DNA of 9,058 bases from Actinomycetes bacterium (lineage in GTDB: Bacteria > Actinomycetota > Acidimicrobiia > Acidimicrobiales > Microtrichaceae): the NCBI GenBank assembly GCA_023423215.1, contig JAFAFZ010000426.1, positions 1 through 9,058 on the forward strand. The letters run 5' to 3'. The notes beneath the pieces are model-generated. The model saw only the letters and a program-made list of their open reading frames with translations, was not told where the DNA came from and ran no database searches. The position numbers and the translations under genes are program-made. Shown here piece after piece: positions 1 to 5,868 of this stretch; the first letter of the stretch is position 1, and each line of letters opens with the position of its first letter.

Positions 1-770
1 CGCTCATCCTGCTCCCGCCCTCCGAGGGCAAGGCCGACGGCGGGACCGGCGCGCCCTGGGCCCCCGGCACGATGGCCGTCGACCTGGATCGTCAGCGCGA
101 GCAGGCGCTGGTCGCGCTCGCCCGGGCCATGCGGCAGACCCCGGCCGCCCGGGCGAAGCTGCTCGGCGTGAAGGGTGACGCCCTCGCCGCCGCGACCGAG
201 GCGAACCGCGGCGTGCGCGAGGCGCCCACCCTGCCGGCGATCGAGCGGTACACGGGCGTGCTCTACGACGCCCTCGACGTCGGCTCCCTGACCGCGACCC
301 GCCGCCGGCGGCTCGACGGCAGCGTGCTGATCGTCTCGGGCCTGTGGGGGCTCGTCGCTCCGTCCGACCCGATACCGGACTACAAGCTGAAGGTGGGCGC
401 CGCGCTGCCCAAGCTCGGACGGCTCTCGACCTGGTGGAGGAAGCCCGTGTCGGAGCACCTCGACGAGCTCGCCGCCGGTCGGACCGTCTGGAACCTGCTG
501 CCGAACGAGCACGCAGCTGCGTGGCAGCCGACCGTTCCGCAGCCGCAGCACACGGTGCGGTTCCTGGAGCGCCGGCCGGACGGGTCGCTCGTCGCCGTCT
601 CGCACTGGAACAAGCTCCTGAAGGGTGCGCTGGTGCGGCACCTGGTCGACCGTCCGGGCACCACGAAGGAGTCCCTCGTCGACTGGGAGCACCCCCTCGG
701 CTACCGGCTGGACCCGGCCCGGACCGAGGCCGAGGGAGCGGTCATCCGTCTCACGTTCGTGCAGGAATGA
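1..770 (+). CDS. yaaA: Peroxide stress protein YaaA (DUF328/UPF0246), 5'-truncated
   Basis: The reading frame is already open at the left edge (first full codon at base 3), so the start codon lies outside the window. The first visible residues include LLPPSEGK (bases 9-32), the N-terminal signature of the YaaA family. An ATG at 72 is therefore internal and should not be taken as the start. Further family motifs are YTGVLYDAL (about 249-275), SGLWGLVAPSDPIPDY (336-383, the equivalent of the family's SGLYG...P.D.I..Y segment), NLLPNEH (about 492) and a basic C-terminal segment with NKLLKGALVRHL. About 255 residues are visible, close to the full family length, so only a few codons are missing. 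In E. coli YaaA limits Fenton chemistry by lowering free iron during peroxide stress and binds DNA; that role is carried over by homology. The gene ends in TGA at 768-770, and no intrinsic terminator follows directly. The family call is firm; function in this organism is inferred. Confidence 0.9.
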   Translation, partial: LILLPPSEGKADGGTGAPWAPGTMAVDLDRQREQALVALARAMRQTPAARAKLLGVKGDALAAATEANRGVREAPTLPAIERYTGVLYDALDVGSLTATRRRRLDGSVLIVSGLWGLVAPSDPIPDYKLKVGAALPKLGRLSTWWRKPVSEHLDELAAGRTVWNLLPNEHAAAWQPTVPQPQHTVRFLERRPDGSLVAVSHWNKLLKGALVRHLVDRPGTTKESLVDWEHPLGYRLDPARTEAEGAVIRLTFVQE

Positions 771-892
771 TTGCCCCGACATCGGGGGTAGGAGCTGGTC
801 AGGCTCGGATCCGCACCCAGCTGCCGAGCCGCTGCGAGTGGTGCAGTCGATTGCTGCCAGAACGGCTTCGATCGACTAGAACCTCTCCTGGT

Positions 893-953
893 TCGACCCC
901 CGGCCGTAGGGTTCTTCCCTTCCCTTCCCTCCTACTCTGCGGCCGGGGGTCGG
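893..953 (+). other. Long hairpin with 21-nt C-rich all-pyrimidine loop; candidate structured RNA
   Basis: Bases 893-912 pair with 934-953. There are 13 consecutive Watson-Crick pairs (894-906 with 940-952), then six more pairs toward the loop including two G-U wobbles, and one outer wobble at 893/953. The loop (913-933) contains only C and T, with three CCC runs separated by TT and a final CTCCT. On the other strand the loop is a G-run tract (GGGAAGGGAAGGG). No T-run follows on either strand, so it is not an ordinary intrinsic terminator. A plus-strand RNA would expose a C-rich loop able to pair with Shine-Dalgarno sequences, as described for some actinobacterial small RNAs such as 6C RNA. 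A weak promoter-like TAGAAC sits at 877-882, just upstream. Strand and function are inferred; the fold is read directly. Confidence 0.5.
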
Positions 954-1011
954 CCACTCGCCCCGGTGTTCCACGGCGCCGACGCCGCACTCTCGCAGGC
1001 TCGTTGCGTCT

Positions 1012-1208
1012 TCAGCCGAGCGGTCCCGGACGGGGATGCGGCAGGATCCCCGGGCAGCTGTAGCCAGTGGCTGCAAGGTCCCGGCAGAGGGTGCCGATGG
1101 CGACCTTCCACTCGCCCTCGACCAGCACGACCCGACCGATCTCCCACTGGTGCTCGGTCCCACTCGGTAGACGATCGACGCCTCGGAGGGGCTCGTTCGG
1201 ATCCGCGC
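1012..1208 (-). pseudogene. Frameshifted relic of an NTF2-like (lipoprotein-type) protein C-terminus
   Basis: On the minus strand one frame reads RIRTSPSEASIVYRV (about 1205-1161). A second frame then takes over with SGTEHQWEIGRVVL and continues VEGEWKVAIGTLC, ending near GYSCP (about 1051) and a stop at 1012-1014. The two halves join naturally if one base was lost near 1165. Together they resemble the last two strands of small actinobacterial NTF2-like secreted proteins, which typically end in a pattern like 'G.WKVS..TFC.L....G..CP'. The upstream part of such a gene is missing and its place is taken by the start of the J-domain gene. No start codon or signal peptide is visible. I read it as a decayed 3' remnant. 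The match is from memory of the family pattern, so confidence is modest. Confidence 0.35.
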
Positions 1209-1274
1209 ACCCCACCCCGCTCGGCGTTGTCCGCCGCCACGCTCGGCCGATCGTGGCGCAGCACGGTGGGCCAC

Positions 1275-1280
1275 TACGGT
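1275..1280 (+). promoter_or_regulatory. Candidate -10 box of the J-domain gene
   Basis: TACGGT fits the TAnnnT consensus and ends six bases before the ATG at 1287, so transcription would begin on or next to the start codon. No Shine-Dalgarno sequence precedes this ATG, which agrees with a leaderless message. No clear -35 box is seen. Confidence 0.35.
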
Positions 1281-1286
1281 TGTCCG

Positions 1287-1985
1287 ATGCTGCTGGCGGA
1301 GGTCGAGACCTTCCTCTCACGGCCGATCGCCCCGACCCGACGGGTCGCGCTGGGGCGACTCGAGCTGCCGTGCGATCCGGCACCTGGTTTCGGTGGGGTG
1401 CTGCTCGGCGGCATCGCAGCCCGCTTCAGCCCGGACCTGGACCCCGACTTCCACGACGAGCTGCTGCACCTCATGGTCGAGCTCGAGGCAGGTCGGCGCA
1501 TCGCCCAGCCCCGCCTGCGGCACCGCCTCCAGAAGGACCACGTCGGCCTGCAGAAGTGCGTGCACCGGCTCACCGGCGAGGGGGAGCGGCTGGAGTTCCA
1601 CTTCGACGACGAGAAGGGCACCGCCGCGCAGCACGTGCTGTGCGCGGTGTACGCGGCGGCGACCGTGCCGTGGGAGTTCATCCCGACCGTCATGTCGACG
1701 GTCCGCAAGGGCTTCCTGTGGCGCGGCGGCAGCGAGGCAGCGCTGCTCGGCCACCTCTCCGGTCGTCACGGCGTCGTCGCGCTCGGCGCGGTGGGGGACC
1801 CGGTCGCCTGGGCGATGGGGGTGCTGGACCTGCGCGGCGGCAGCTCCGTGCCGACCCGCAAGGACATCCAGTCGGCGTACCGGAGCCAGCTGCGCGCCGC
1901 GCACCCCGACCACGGCGCGGACGACGAGGGCGCCGCGGCACGCATCGCCGAGCTCGGCGAAGCGCGGCGCATCCTGCTGGGCTGA
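1287..1985 (+). CDS. Protein with C-terminal J domain (DnaJ-like) and unrecognised N-terminal region
   Basis: Encodes 232 residues. The last 43 or so form the core of a J domain: helix II (about 190-204), the HPD tripeptide at 206-208 that stimulates Hsp70 ATPase, and helix III (about 214-230), ending immediately after it. Residues 1-185 lack glycine/phenylalanine-rich or zinc-finger regions of classical DnaJ and I do not recognise them. They are soluble, with acidic/histidine patches (for example DPDFHDE at 53-59 and EFHFDDE at 103-109). The ATG at 1287 was chosen over the in-frame ATG at 966 because the extra 107 residues are Arg/Ser/Pro-rich without fold-like pattern, cross the NTF2 relic, and a -10-like TACGGT lies just upstream of 1287. 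The next gene starts 16 bases after the stop, so the two are probably cotranscribed. A specialised DnaK co-chaperone with a private client domain is the natural inference. The J domain is well supported; the rest is unknown. Confidence 0.78.
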   Translation: MLLAEVETFLSRPIAPTRRVALGRLELPCDPAPGFGGVLLGGIAARFSPDLDPDFHDELLHLMVELEAGRRIAQPRLRHRLQKDHVGLQKCVHRLTGEGERLEFHFDDEKGTAAQHVLCAVYAAATVPWEFIPTVMSTVRKGFLWRGGSEAALLGHLSGRHGVVALGAVGDPVAWAMGVLDLRGGSSVPTRKDIQSAYRSQLRAAHPDHGADDEGAAARIAELGEARRILLG

Positions 1986-1989
1986 GGGC

Positions 1990-1994
1990 GGAGG
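1990..1994 (+). promoter_or_regulatory. Shine-Dalgarno GGAGG deciding the hydrolase start
   Basis: GGAGG ends seven bases before the GTG at 2002. It supports that GTG over the in-frame GTG at 2038 or starts inside the upstream gene. It contrasts with the first gene of the unit, which has no ribosome binding site. Confidence 0.6.
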
Positions 1995-2001
1995 GGTTCG
2001 G

Positions 2002-2637
2002 GTGGCGAGACGGTCGAGGGCGGCGACGCCGAAGGACGTGCACGCCGTCGCGCTCTGGCCCGGCGCCGGCACCGCGGCCGACCACCCGTCGCTGCTGGCG
2101 CTCGAGGTGGCCGTCGAGCCCCTGCCGGTGTTCCGCTTCGACTTCCCGTACCGCCGTGAGGGCCGTCGCGCACCGGACCGGGCGAACAAGCTGATCGCCT
2201 CGCTGCGCGAGGACGTCGCCGGCCTGTGCGAGCAGCTCGGGACCACACCCGACCACCTGGTGCTCGGCGGGCGCTCGATGGGCGGACGCATGTGCTCGAT
2301 GGCCGTCGCCGGCGCGACCGGCAACACCGCGAAGGGCAGCGAGCCGCTCGAGGACCCGCTCCCCGCAGCCGGACTGCTGCTGATCGCCTACCCGCTGCAC
2401 CCGCCCGGCAAGCCGGAGCGCCTGCGGGTCGAGCACCTGCCCGACGTGCACGTCCCGACGCTGTTCGTGTCGGGCGATCGCGACCCGTTCGGCACGCCGG
2501 ACGAGCTCTCCGGCGCGACGGCGACGATCCCGGGTCCGGTCACGGTCGTGACGGTGCCCGGCAAGGGCCACGACCTGAAGGGCGCGGACGCCGAGGTGCG
2601 CATCGCCCTGCGTTCCTGGCTCGGGCTACCCGGCTGA
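2002..2637 (+). CDS. Alpha/beta hydrolase, TEX30/KANSL3-like (dienelactone hydrolase-related)
   Basis: Encodes 211 residues from a GTG with a good Shine-Dalgarno sequence. The fold signature is complete: an early glycine loop PGAG (20-23, where relatives usually have HGAG), then DHPSL, the family segment FRFDFPYRREGRRAPDR (44-60), a nucleophile elbow GRSMGGR (90-96, Ser92), an acid in SGDRDPFG (Asp161, less likely Asp159), and the catalytic His190 in GKGHDLKG. This is the short, lid-less hydrolase family related to eukaryotic TEX30/KANSL3, common in bacteria but with no settled substrate. It is cytosolic, with no signal peptide. It sits 16 bases after the J-domain gene and is probably translated from the same message. 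Its last codons overlap the end of the convergent MFS gene by 12 bases. The fold is certain; substrate is unknown. Confidence 0.85.
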   Translation: MARRSRAATPKDVHAVALWPGAGTAADHPSLLALEVAVEPLPVFRFDFPYRREGRRAPDRANKLIASLREDVAGLCEQLGTTPDHLVLGGRSMGGRMCSMAVAGATGNTAKGSEPLEDPLPAAGLLLIAYPLHPPGKPERLRVEHLPDVHVPTLFVSGDRDPFGTPDELSGATATIPGPVTVVTVPGKGHDLKGADAEVRIALRSWLGLPG

Positions 2638-4227
2638 GCCGGGCTCGCGGTTGATCTCCTCGAGCTCGCGACCACGGGTCTCGGGGATGAGCAGCGCGAG
2701 CAGCGCGCCGACGATCGGCGCGACCGCCAGCAGCGTGAAGGTCGCGGCGTAGCCGCGCTCGTCGATGAGCCAGCCGGAGGTGAGCAGGCCGACCACCGAG
2801 CCGCCCACGGCGATCGCCGCGACCACGCCGCGCACCGTGCCGCGCCGCGCGGTGGGGAACAGCTCCGGGGCGATGACCCCGAGCGCCGGCGCGGCCAGGC
2901 CGCCGATCATCGACCCGCAGAGCGACGCGACCCACATCGGCACGCCGACCGACGAGAAGAAGACGGCGTTGAAGATGCCGATGGCGAGCATGCCCGGCAC
3001 GATCGCCCACTTGCGGCCGCGTGTGTCCGCGATGCGTCCGCCGGCGAGCACGCCCAGGCCCCCCGGCGTCGACGTCGCCAGCACGAAGACGGTGATGAGC
3101 AGCCCGCTGAAGCCGACCTCGGTGCGCAGGTAGTCGTTCTGCAGCTGCGAGGATGGCGCGAGGAACACGTTCAGCAGGAAGAAGATCGCCCCGACCAGGA
3201 TGAAGCGCCACCGGTCGACCCGCCCGCCCAGGTGCCGCACCGCGCTCACCGCGTCCGACGTGCCCTCACGCACCGCGGACCGGGCGCGCGCCAGGCGGTC
3301 GAAGCGGGCGCTCTCGGGCAGGTGGCGTGACGCGTGCCAGATGACCGGGAGCGACAGGCCGGCCACGACGAAGGTCAGCCGCCACCCGCCGGTGCCCAGG
3401 TCGGCCAGCGGCAGCGTCATGACGATGATGCCGGCGCCGAGGCCGTACGACAGCGTGCCCAACCCCGCGACCATCGCCCGCGACCCGGGCGGCAGCTCCT
3501 CGACCGCGATCGTGTCGACGCACAGCAGACCGGCGATCGCCAGGTTGCGCGAGAAGAACTGCAGCGCGCCGACCGCCCACCACGTCGGCGACAGCGCGGT
3601 GACGAGCGTGAGCACCGCGGAGGCGACGAACGAGCCGATCGCCATGCGCCGGCGACCGACACGATCGGCGACGACCATCACGAGGATCGTGACGACGACG
3701 CCGATGCGCACCACGGCGAGCAGCGTCGTCTGCTGTCCGGCCGACCGGTCGCCCAGGTCCTCGGCGACGAAGGTCAGCACCTGGGTCAGCAGCCCGTAGA
3801 GCAGTCCCCCGACCAGGTTGAACAGCGTCACCGCGGCGCCCATCGTCGACTGGGTGGGGGAGAGCCGGTCGGGGGTCGACCACCACGGGCGCCGACCGCC
3901 GGGCAGCCCGTCGGGCAGGGTGCGCCGCACGGGCAGCGCGTAGAGCCACGCCCAGTAGGGGATCGCGAGCCGGTACTCCACGTCCTGGCTACAGCGCACC
4001 GCCCCTGCGTCGGCGGGCTCCCACGACAGCGTGCGCCGGTAGAGGGAGAACGGCCCCTCGACGCCGTCGTAGGTCGCCCATCCGGACGGCGGCGGATCGG
4101 CGGCCGGTCCCTCACCGTGGCCGTCGGGGACGGCGGGTCGCTCGCGCACCAGGACGTCGTCGCGTGGTCGCAGGCGTCGGACCAACTCGGACCCGTCGCA
4201 GGTCCAGTCCGTGTGGATCCTCGCCAT
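2626..4227 (-). CDS. MFS transporter with soluble N-terminal extension
   Basis: Encodes 533 residues. Residues from about 130 to 515 form a 12-helix major facilitator. Cytoplasmic loop 2-3 carries the MFS motif ADRVGRRRM (187-195) and its second-half copy GGRIADTRGRKWA (396-408). PESARF (304-309) follows helix 6, ELFPTARRG (455-463) precedes helix 11, and PETRGRELEEI (515-525) closes the protein. These place it near the sugar-porter/metabolite:H+ symporter families; the substrate cannot be read. The first 125 or so residues are not membrane-spanning. They include a Pro/Gly-rich linker and a block GPFSLYRRTLSWEP (58-71) followed by DVEYRLAIPYWAWLY (82-96), reminiscent of a lipid- or ligand-binding beta fold. 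The start is the ATG at 4227, nine bases after a TAGGAT box. It is divergent from murA across 45 bp and convergent with the hydrolase. Transporter class is sure; the N-terminal domain's role is unknown. Confidence 0.85.
   Translation of the reverse strand: MARIHTDWTCDGSELVRRLRPRDDVLVRERPAVPDGHGEGPAADPPPSGWATYDGVEGPFSLYRRTLSWEPADAGAVRCSQDVEYRLAIPYWAWLYALPVRRTLPDGLPGGRRPWWSTPDRLSPTQSTMGAAVTLFNLVGGLLYGLLTQVLTFVAEDLGDRSAGQQTTLLAVVRIGVVVTILVMVVADRVGRRRMAIGSFVASAVLTLVTALSPTWWAVGALQFFSRNLAIAGLLCVDTIAVEELPPGSRAMVAGLGTLSYGLGAGIIVMTLPLADLGTGGWRLTFVVAGLSLPVIWHASRHLPESARFDRLARARSAVREGTSDAVSAVRHLGGRVDRWRFILVGAIFFLLNVFLAPSSQLQNDYLRTEVGFSGLLITVFVLATSTPGGLGVLAGGRIADTRGRKWAIVPGMLAIGIFNAVFFSSVGVPMWVASLCGSMIGGLAAPALGVIAPELFPTARRGTVRGVVAAIAVGGSVVGLLTSGWLIDERGYAATFTLLAVAPIVGALLALLIPETRGRELEEINREPGSAG
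2629..2643. terminator. Palindrome at the convergent gene ends; possible bidirectional terminator
   Basis: CCCGGCT-G-AGCCGGG is a perfect 7-bp dyad around one base, covering the stop codon of the hydrolase (2635-2637) and lying next to the stop of the MFS gene (2626-2628 on the minus strand). As RNA it would fold as a 5-bp GC stem with a 5-base loop in either direction. There is no T-run, so Rho-independent termination is uncertain. Confidence 0.35.
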
Positions 4228-4236
4228 GTCGCGCCG

Positions 4237-4242
4237 ATCCTA
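4237..4242 (-). promoter_or_regulatory. Candidate -10 box of the MFS gene
   Basis: On the minus strand TAGGAT fits TAnnnT and ends nine bases before the ATG, giving a leader of only a few bases. It is back to back with the murA -10 box in a 45-bp divergent spacer. Confidence 0.35.
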
Positions 4243-4255
4243 CCGATCGCACCCC

Positions 4256-4280
4256 CGTGACATATTGGGGGCGTGTCACG
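4256..4280. promoter_or_regulatory. Inverted repeat covering the murA -10 box and start codon; candidate operator
   Basis: CGTGACA (4256-4262) and TGTCACG (4274-4280) are perfect 7-bp inverted arms with an 11-base spacer. The spacer contains most of the -10 box and ends with the first base of the GTG start codon. Two-fold symmetry exactly over a leaderless start is what a repressor site would look like. I do not match it to a named regulator, and 7-bp arms of this kind also occur by chance in several places per 9 kb. Confidence 0.35.
4261..4266 (+). promoter_or_regulatory. Candidate -10 box of murA
   Basis: CATATT matches TATAAT at four of six positions and is the most AT-rich hexamer in the area. 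It ends six bases before the GTG at 4273, predicting a leaderless murA transcript. There is no Shine-Dalgarno sequence and no convincing -35 box. Confidence 0.4.
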
Positions 4281-5526
4281 ACTGCTCGTCCGTCCGTCCG
4301 GCCCACTCGCGGGCGAGGTCGCCATCCGTGGCGCCAAGAACTCCGCGCTGAAGCTGATGGCGGCGTGCGTGCTCGCCGAGGGCCGCTACGTGCTGCGCAA
4401 CGTGCCCCAGATCTCCGACGTCGAGCACATGTGCGCGCTGCTCGAGGCGATGGGCATGCAGACGCGGTGGCGAGAGGACCGGGCGCTCGAGATCGTGCGC
4501 GGCGCCGAGGTCGTGCCGGAGGCGCCCTACGAGCTGGTCGAGCGCATGCGGGCCTCGAGCGCGGTGCTCGGTCCGCTGCTGGCCGCCGTCGGCACCGCCC
4601 GCGTCGCCATGCCGGGCGGCGACGACTTCGGCGCCCGGCCGATCGACATGCACCTGCAGGGCCTCGAGGCGCTCGGCGCGACGTTCACGCTGAGCCACGG
4701 CGTCATCAACGGGACGGCGCCGAAGCTGGTCGGCACCGAGATCGTGCTCGAGTACCCGAGCGTCGGCGCGACCGAGAACCTGCTGATGGCCGCAGTGCTC
4801 GCCGAGGGCACGACGACCGTGCACAACGCGGCGCGCGAGCCCGAGATCGCGGACCTGGCCGCGTTCCTGAACCGCATGGGTGGGCAGATCCTGGGTGCGG
4901 GCAGCTCGGTCATCGTGATCGAGGGGGTGCAGGAGCTGCGCGCCGTCGAGCACACGGTCATCCCCGACCGGATCGAGGTCGCGACCTTCCTGTGCGCGCT
5001 CGGCGTCGCAGGCGGCGAGCTCACGCTGCGCGACGTGCGACCCGACCACCTGGACCTGCTCGTCGAGAAGCTCGGGCGCATGGGCATCCGGATCTCCCCG
5101 GAGGAGGGCGGTCTGTGGGCGATGGCGACCGGGCAGCCACGACCCGTCGACGTCGCGACGCTGCCCTACCCGGGGCTGGCGACGGACTACCTGCCGCTGC
5201 TGGTGGCGCTGCAGTGCTTCGCCGCCGGCACCAGCTACGCGACCGAGAACGTCTTCGCCGGTCGGTTCCGCTACATCGGCGAGCTCGCGCGCATGGGCGC
5301 GCAGGTGCGAGTCGACGGACACCACCTCGTGATCGACGGCGTCGAGCGGCTCTCGGGCGCGCCGGTGCGTGCGTTGGACATCCGCGCCGGCGCCGCGCTC
5401 GTCATCGCGGCGCTGGGCGCCGACGGCGAGACGCTGATCTCGGACGCCGAGCACCTGGACCGTGGCTACGAGTCGCTGGTCGAGCGCCTGGTCGCCATCG
5501 GCGTGGACGTCGAACGGCGGGACTGA
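4273..5526 (+). CDS. murA: UDP-N-acetylglucosamine 1-carboxyvinyltransferase (MurA), Asp117 variant
   Basis: Encodes 417 residues, the normal MurA length. It transfers enolpyruvate from PEP to UDP-GlcNAc, the first committed step of peptidoglycan synthesis in the cytosol. Residues numbered almost as in E. coli are present: Lys22-Asn23 in GAKNSALKLM, Arg121 in FGARPIDMHL, Asp305 in LATDYLPLL, Arg371 in DIRAGAALV, and Arg397 in HLDRGYE. The active-site loop reads MPGGDDFGARP, so the usual catalytic Cys is Asp117 (codon at 4621). The same replacement in Mycobacterium tuberculosis MurA keeps activity and gives intrinsic fosfomycin resistance; I infer the same here. The GTG start sits six bases after a -10-like box with no ribosome binding site. 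It appears to be a single-gene unit, divergent from the MFS transporter. The next gene downstream is convergent. Identification is certain. Confidence 0.97.
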   Translation: MSRLLVRPSGPLAGEVAIRGAKNSALKLMAACVLAEGRYVLRNVPQISDVEHMCALLEAMGMQTRWREDRALEIVRGAEVVPEAPYELVERMRASSAVLGPLLAAVGTARVAMPGGDDFGARPIDMHLQGLEALGATFTLSHGVINGTAPKLVGTEIVLEYPSVGATENLLMAAVLAEGTTTVHNAAREPEIADLAAFLNRMGGQILGAGSSVIVIEGVQELRAVEHTVIPDRIEVATFLCALGVAGGELTLRDVRPDHLDLLVEKLGRMGIRISPEEGGLWAMATGQPRPVDVATLPYPGLATDYLPLLVALQCFAAGTSYATENVFAGRFRYIGELARMGAQVRVDGHHLVIDGVERLSGAPVRALDIRAGAALVIAALGADGETLISDAEHLDRGYESLVERLVAIGVDVERRD

Positions 5527-5550
5527 CGCCGGGACCGGCTCCGGAACCGG

Positions 5551-5566
5551 GGCGCCTCGCTGCGCC
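5551..5566. terminator. Small GC hairpin between murA and the convergent small membrane protein gene
   Basis: GGCGC-CTCGCT-GCGCC is a 5-bp stem with a 6-base loop in the 42-bp convergent gap. An imperfect dyad around CCGG lies just before it (about 5534-5550). There is no T-run, so this is a weak terminator candidate. Confidence 0.25.
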
Positions 5567-5568
5567 GC

Positions 5569-5799
5569 TCAGCGCGGGCCGGCGCGGTGGTTGCGGGGTG
5601 CCGGCCGTGGGGCCCGCGGCTCGCCGCTCTCGTCGTCCTGCGACATGCCCTTCGCCCGCTTGTTCGCGACGTAGAGCAGGCCGGCGAACAGGCTGACCGG
5701 CGCCAGCACCATGAGGATCTCGTCCCAGCCGCCCTGGTGCGCGAGCAGCACCGCCGTGTGACCGACGACCAGTTCGTGGAGCGAGGCGAGCAGGGACAT
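5569..5799 (-). CDS. Small single-pass membrane protein, function unknown
   Basis: From the ATG at 5799 it encodes 76 residues. A hydrophilic N-terminus with HELVVGHTAVLLAHQ is followed by one strong transmembrane helix (EILMVLAPVSLFAGLLYVA, about residues 27-45). A basic stop-transfer NKRAKG and a short charged, Pro/Arg-rich tail complete it. The frame extends upstream to an ATG at 5844, but 5799 was preferred. A TAGCGT -10-like box (5815-5810 on the minus strand) lies inside the longer version and ten bases before 5799, and the extra 15 residues are not hydrophobic. The orientation would place the basic tail in the cytosol. It is convergent with murA and divergent from nfu. I do not recognise a named family; hydrophobicity, codon use and the promoter favour a real gene. 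Confidence 0.6.
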   Translation of the reverse strand: MSLLASLHELVVGHTAVLLAHQGGWDEILMVLAPVSLFAGLLYVANKRAKGMSQDDESGEPRAPRPAPRNHRAGPR

Positions 5800-5809
5800 C
5801 CGGAAGGTC

Positions 5810-5815
5810 ACGCTA
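5810..5815 (-). promoter_or_regulatory. Candidate -10 box of the small membrane protein gene
   Basis: TAGCGT on the minus strand fits TAnnnT and ends ten bases before the ATG at 5799, giving a leader of about three to four bases. Confidence 0.3.
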
Positions 5816-5868
5816 CCCGGCGGTGTTGTCACCGTTGTCGGCACGCACCATCATCGGCGTGCCCACGC

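Larger units (their letters stand above)
771..1286. other. 516-bp intergenic region between yaaA and the J-domain gene
   Basis: No intact gene is supported here. Open frames crossing the region on both strands lack family motifs and plausible starts. Two things stand out and are listed separately: a strong hairpin at 893-953, and a decayed minus-strand coding relic at about 1012-1208. The 771-890 part shows only a 7-bp inverted repeat (AGTCGAT at 845-851, ATCGACT at 871-877). That is about what chance would give. The stretch ends with the likely promoter of the J-domain gene. Confidence 0.6.

Noticed and set aside
845..877. 7-bp inverted repeat AGTCGAT/ATCGACT
   Set aside because: A 7-bp match at this spacing is expected by chance in about 500 bases, and nothing else marks it.
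820..910. tRNA-like 3' half (GGTTCGACCCCCGG) in the yaaA downstream region
   Set aside because: The T-stem has a mismatch, no matching 5' acceptor (CCTACGG) or anticodon arm lies upstream, and the same bases form the strong hairpin at 893-953.
1150..1205. GGTAGACG ... GTTCGGATCC resembling a tRNA D-loop and T-loop
   Set aside because: The two elements are too close for an anticodon arm and no acceptor stem pairs; the stretch is better read as the decayed minus-strand coding relic.
966..1286. N-terminal extension of the J-domain protein from an ATG at 966
   Set aside because: Composition is Arg/Ser/Pro-rich without fold-like pattern, it crosses the relic, and the ATG at 1287 has a promoter-like box placed for leaderless starting.
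1317..2571. Long minus-strand frames opposite the J-domain and hydrolase genes
   Set aside because: Arg/Ala/Pro-rich shadows with no motif; the plus-strand products carry clear HPD and nucleophile-elbow signatures.
5802..5827. SigR-like promoter (GGAAG-N18-GTT) upstream of nfu
   Set aside because: The -35 part misses the final T of GGAAT and the -10 triplet is too short to be telling in GC-rich DNA; relevant biology (Fe-S repair) is suggestive only.
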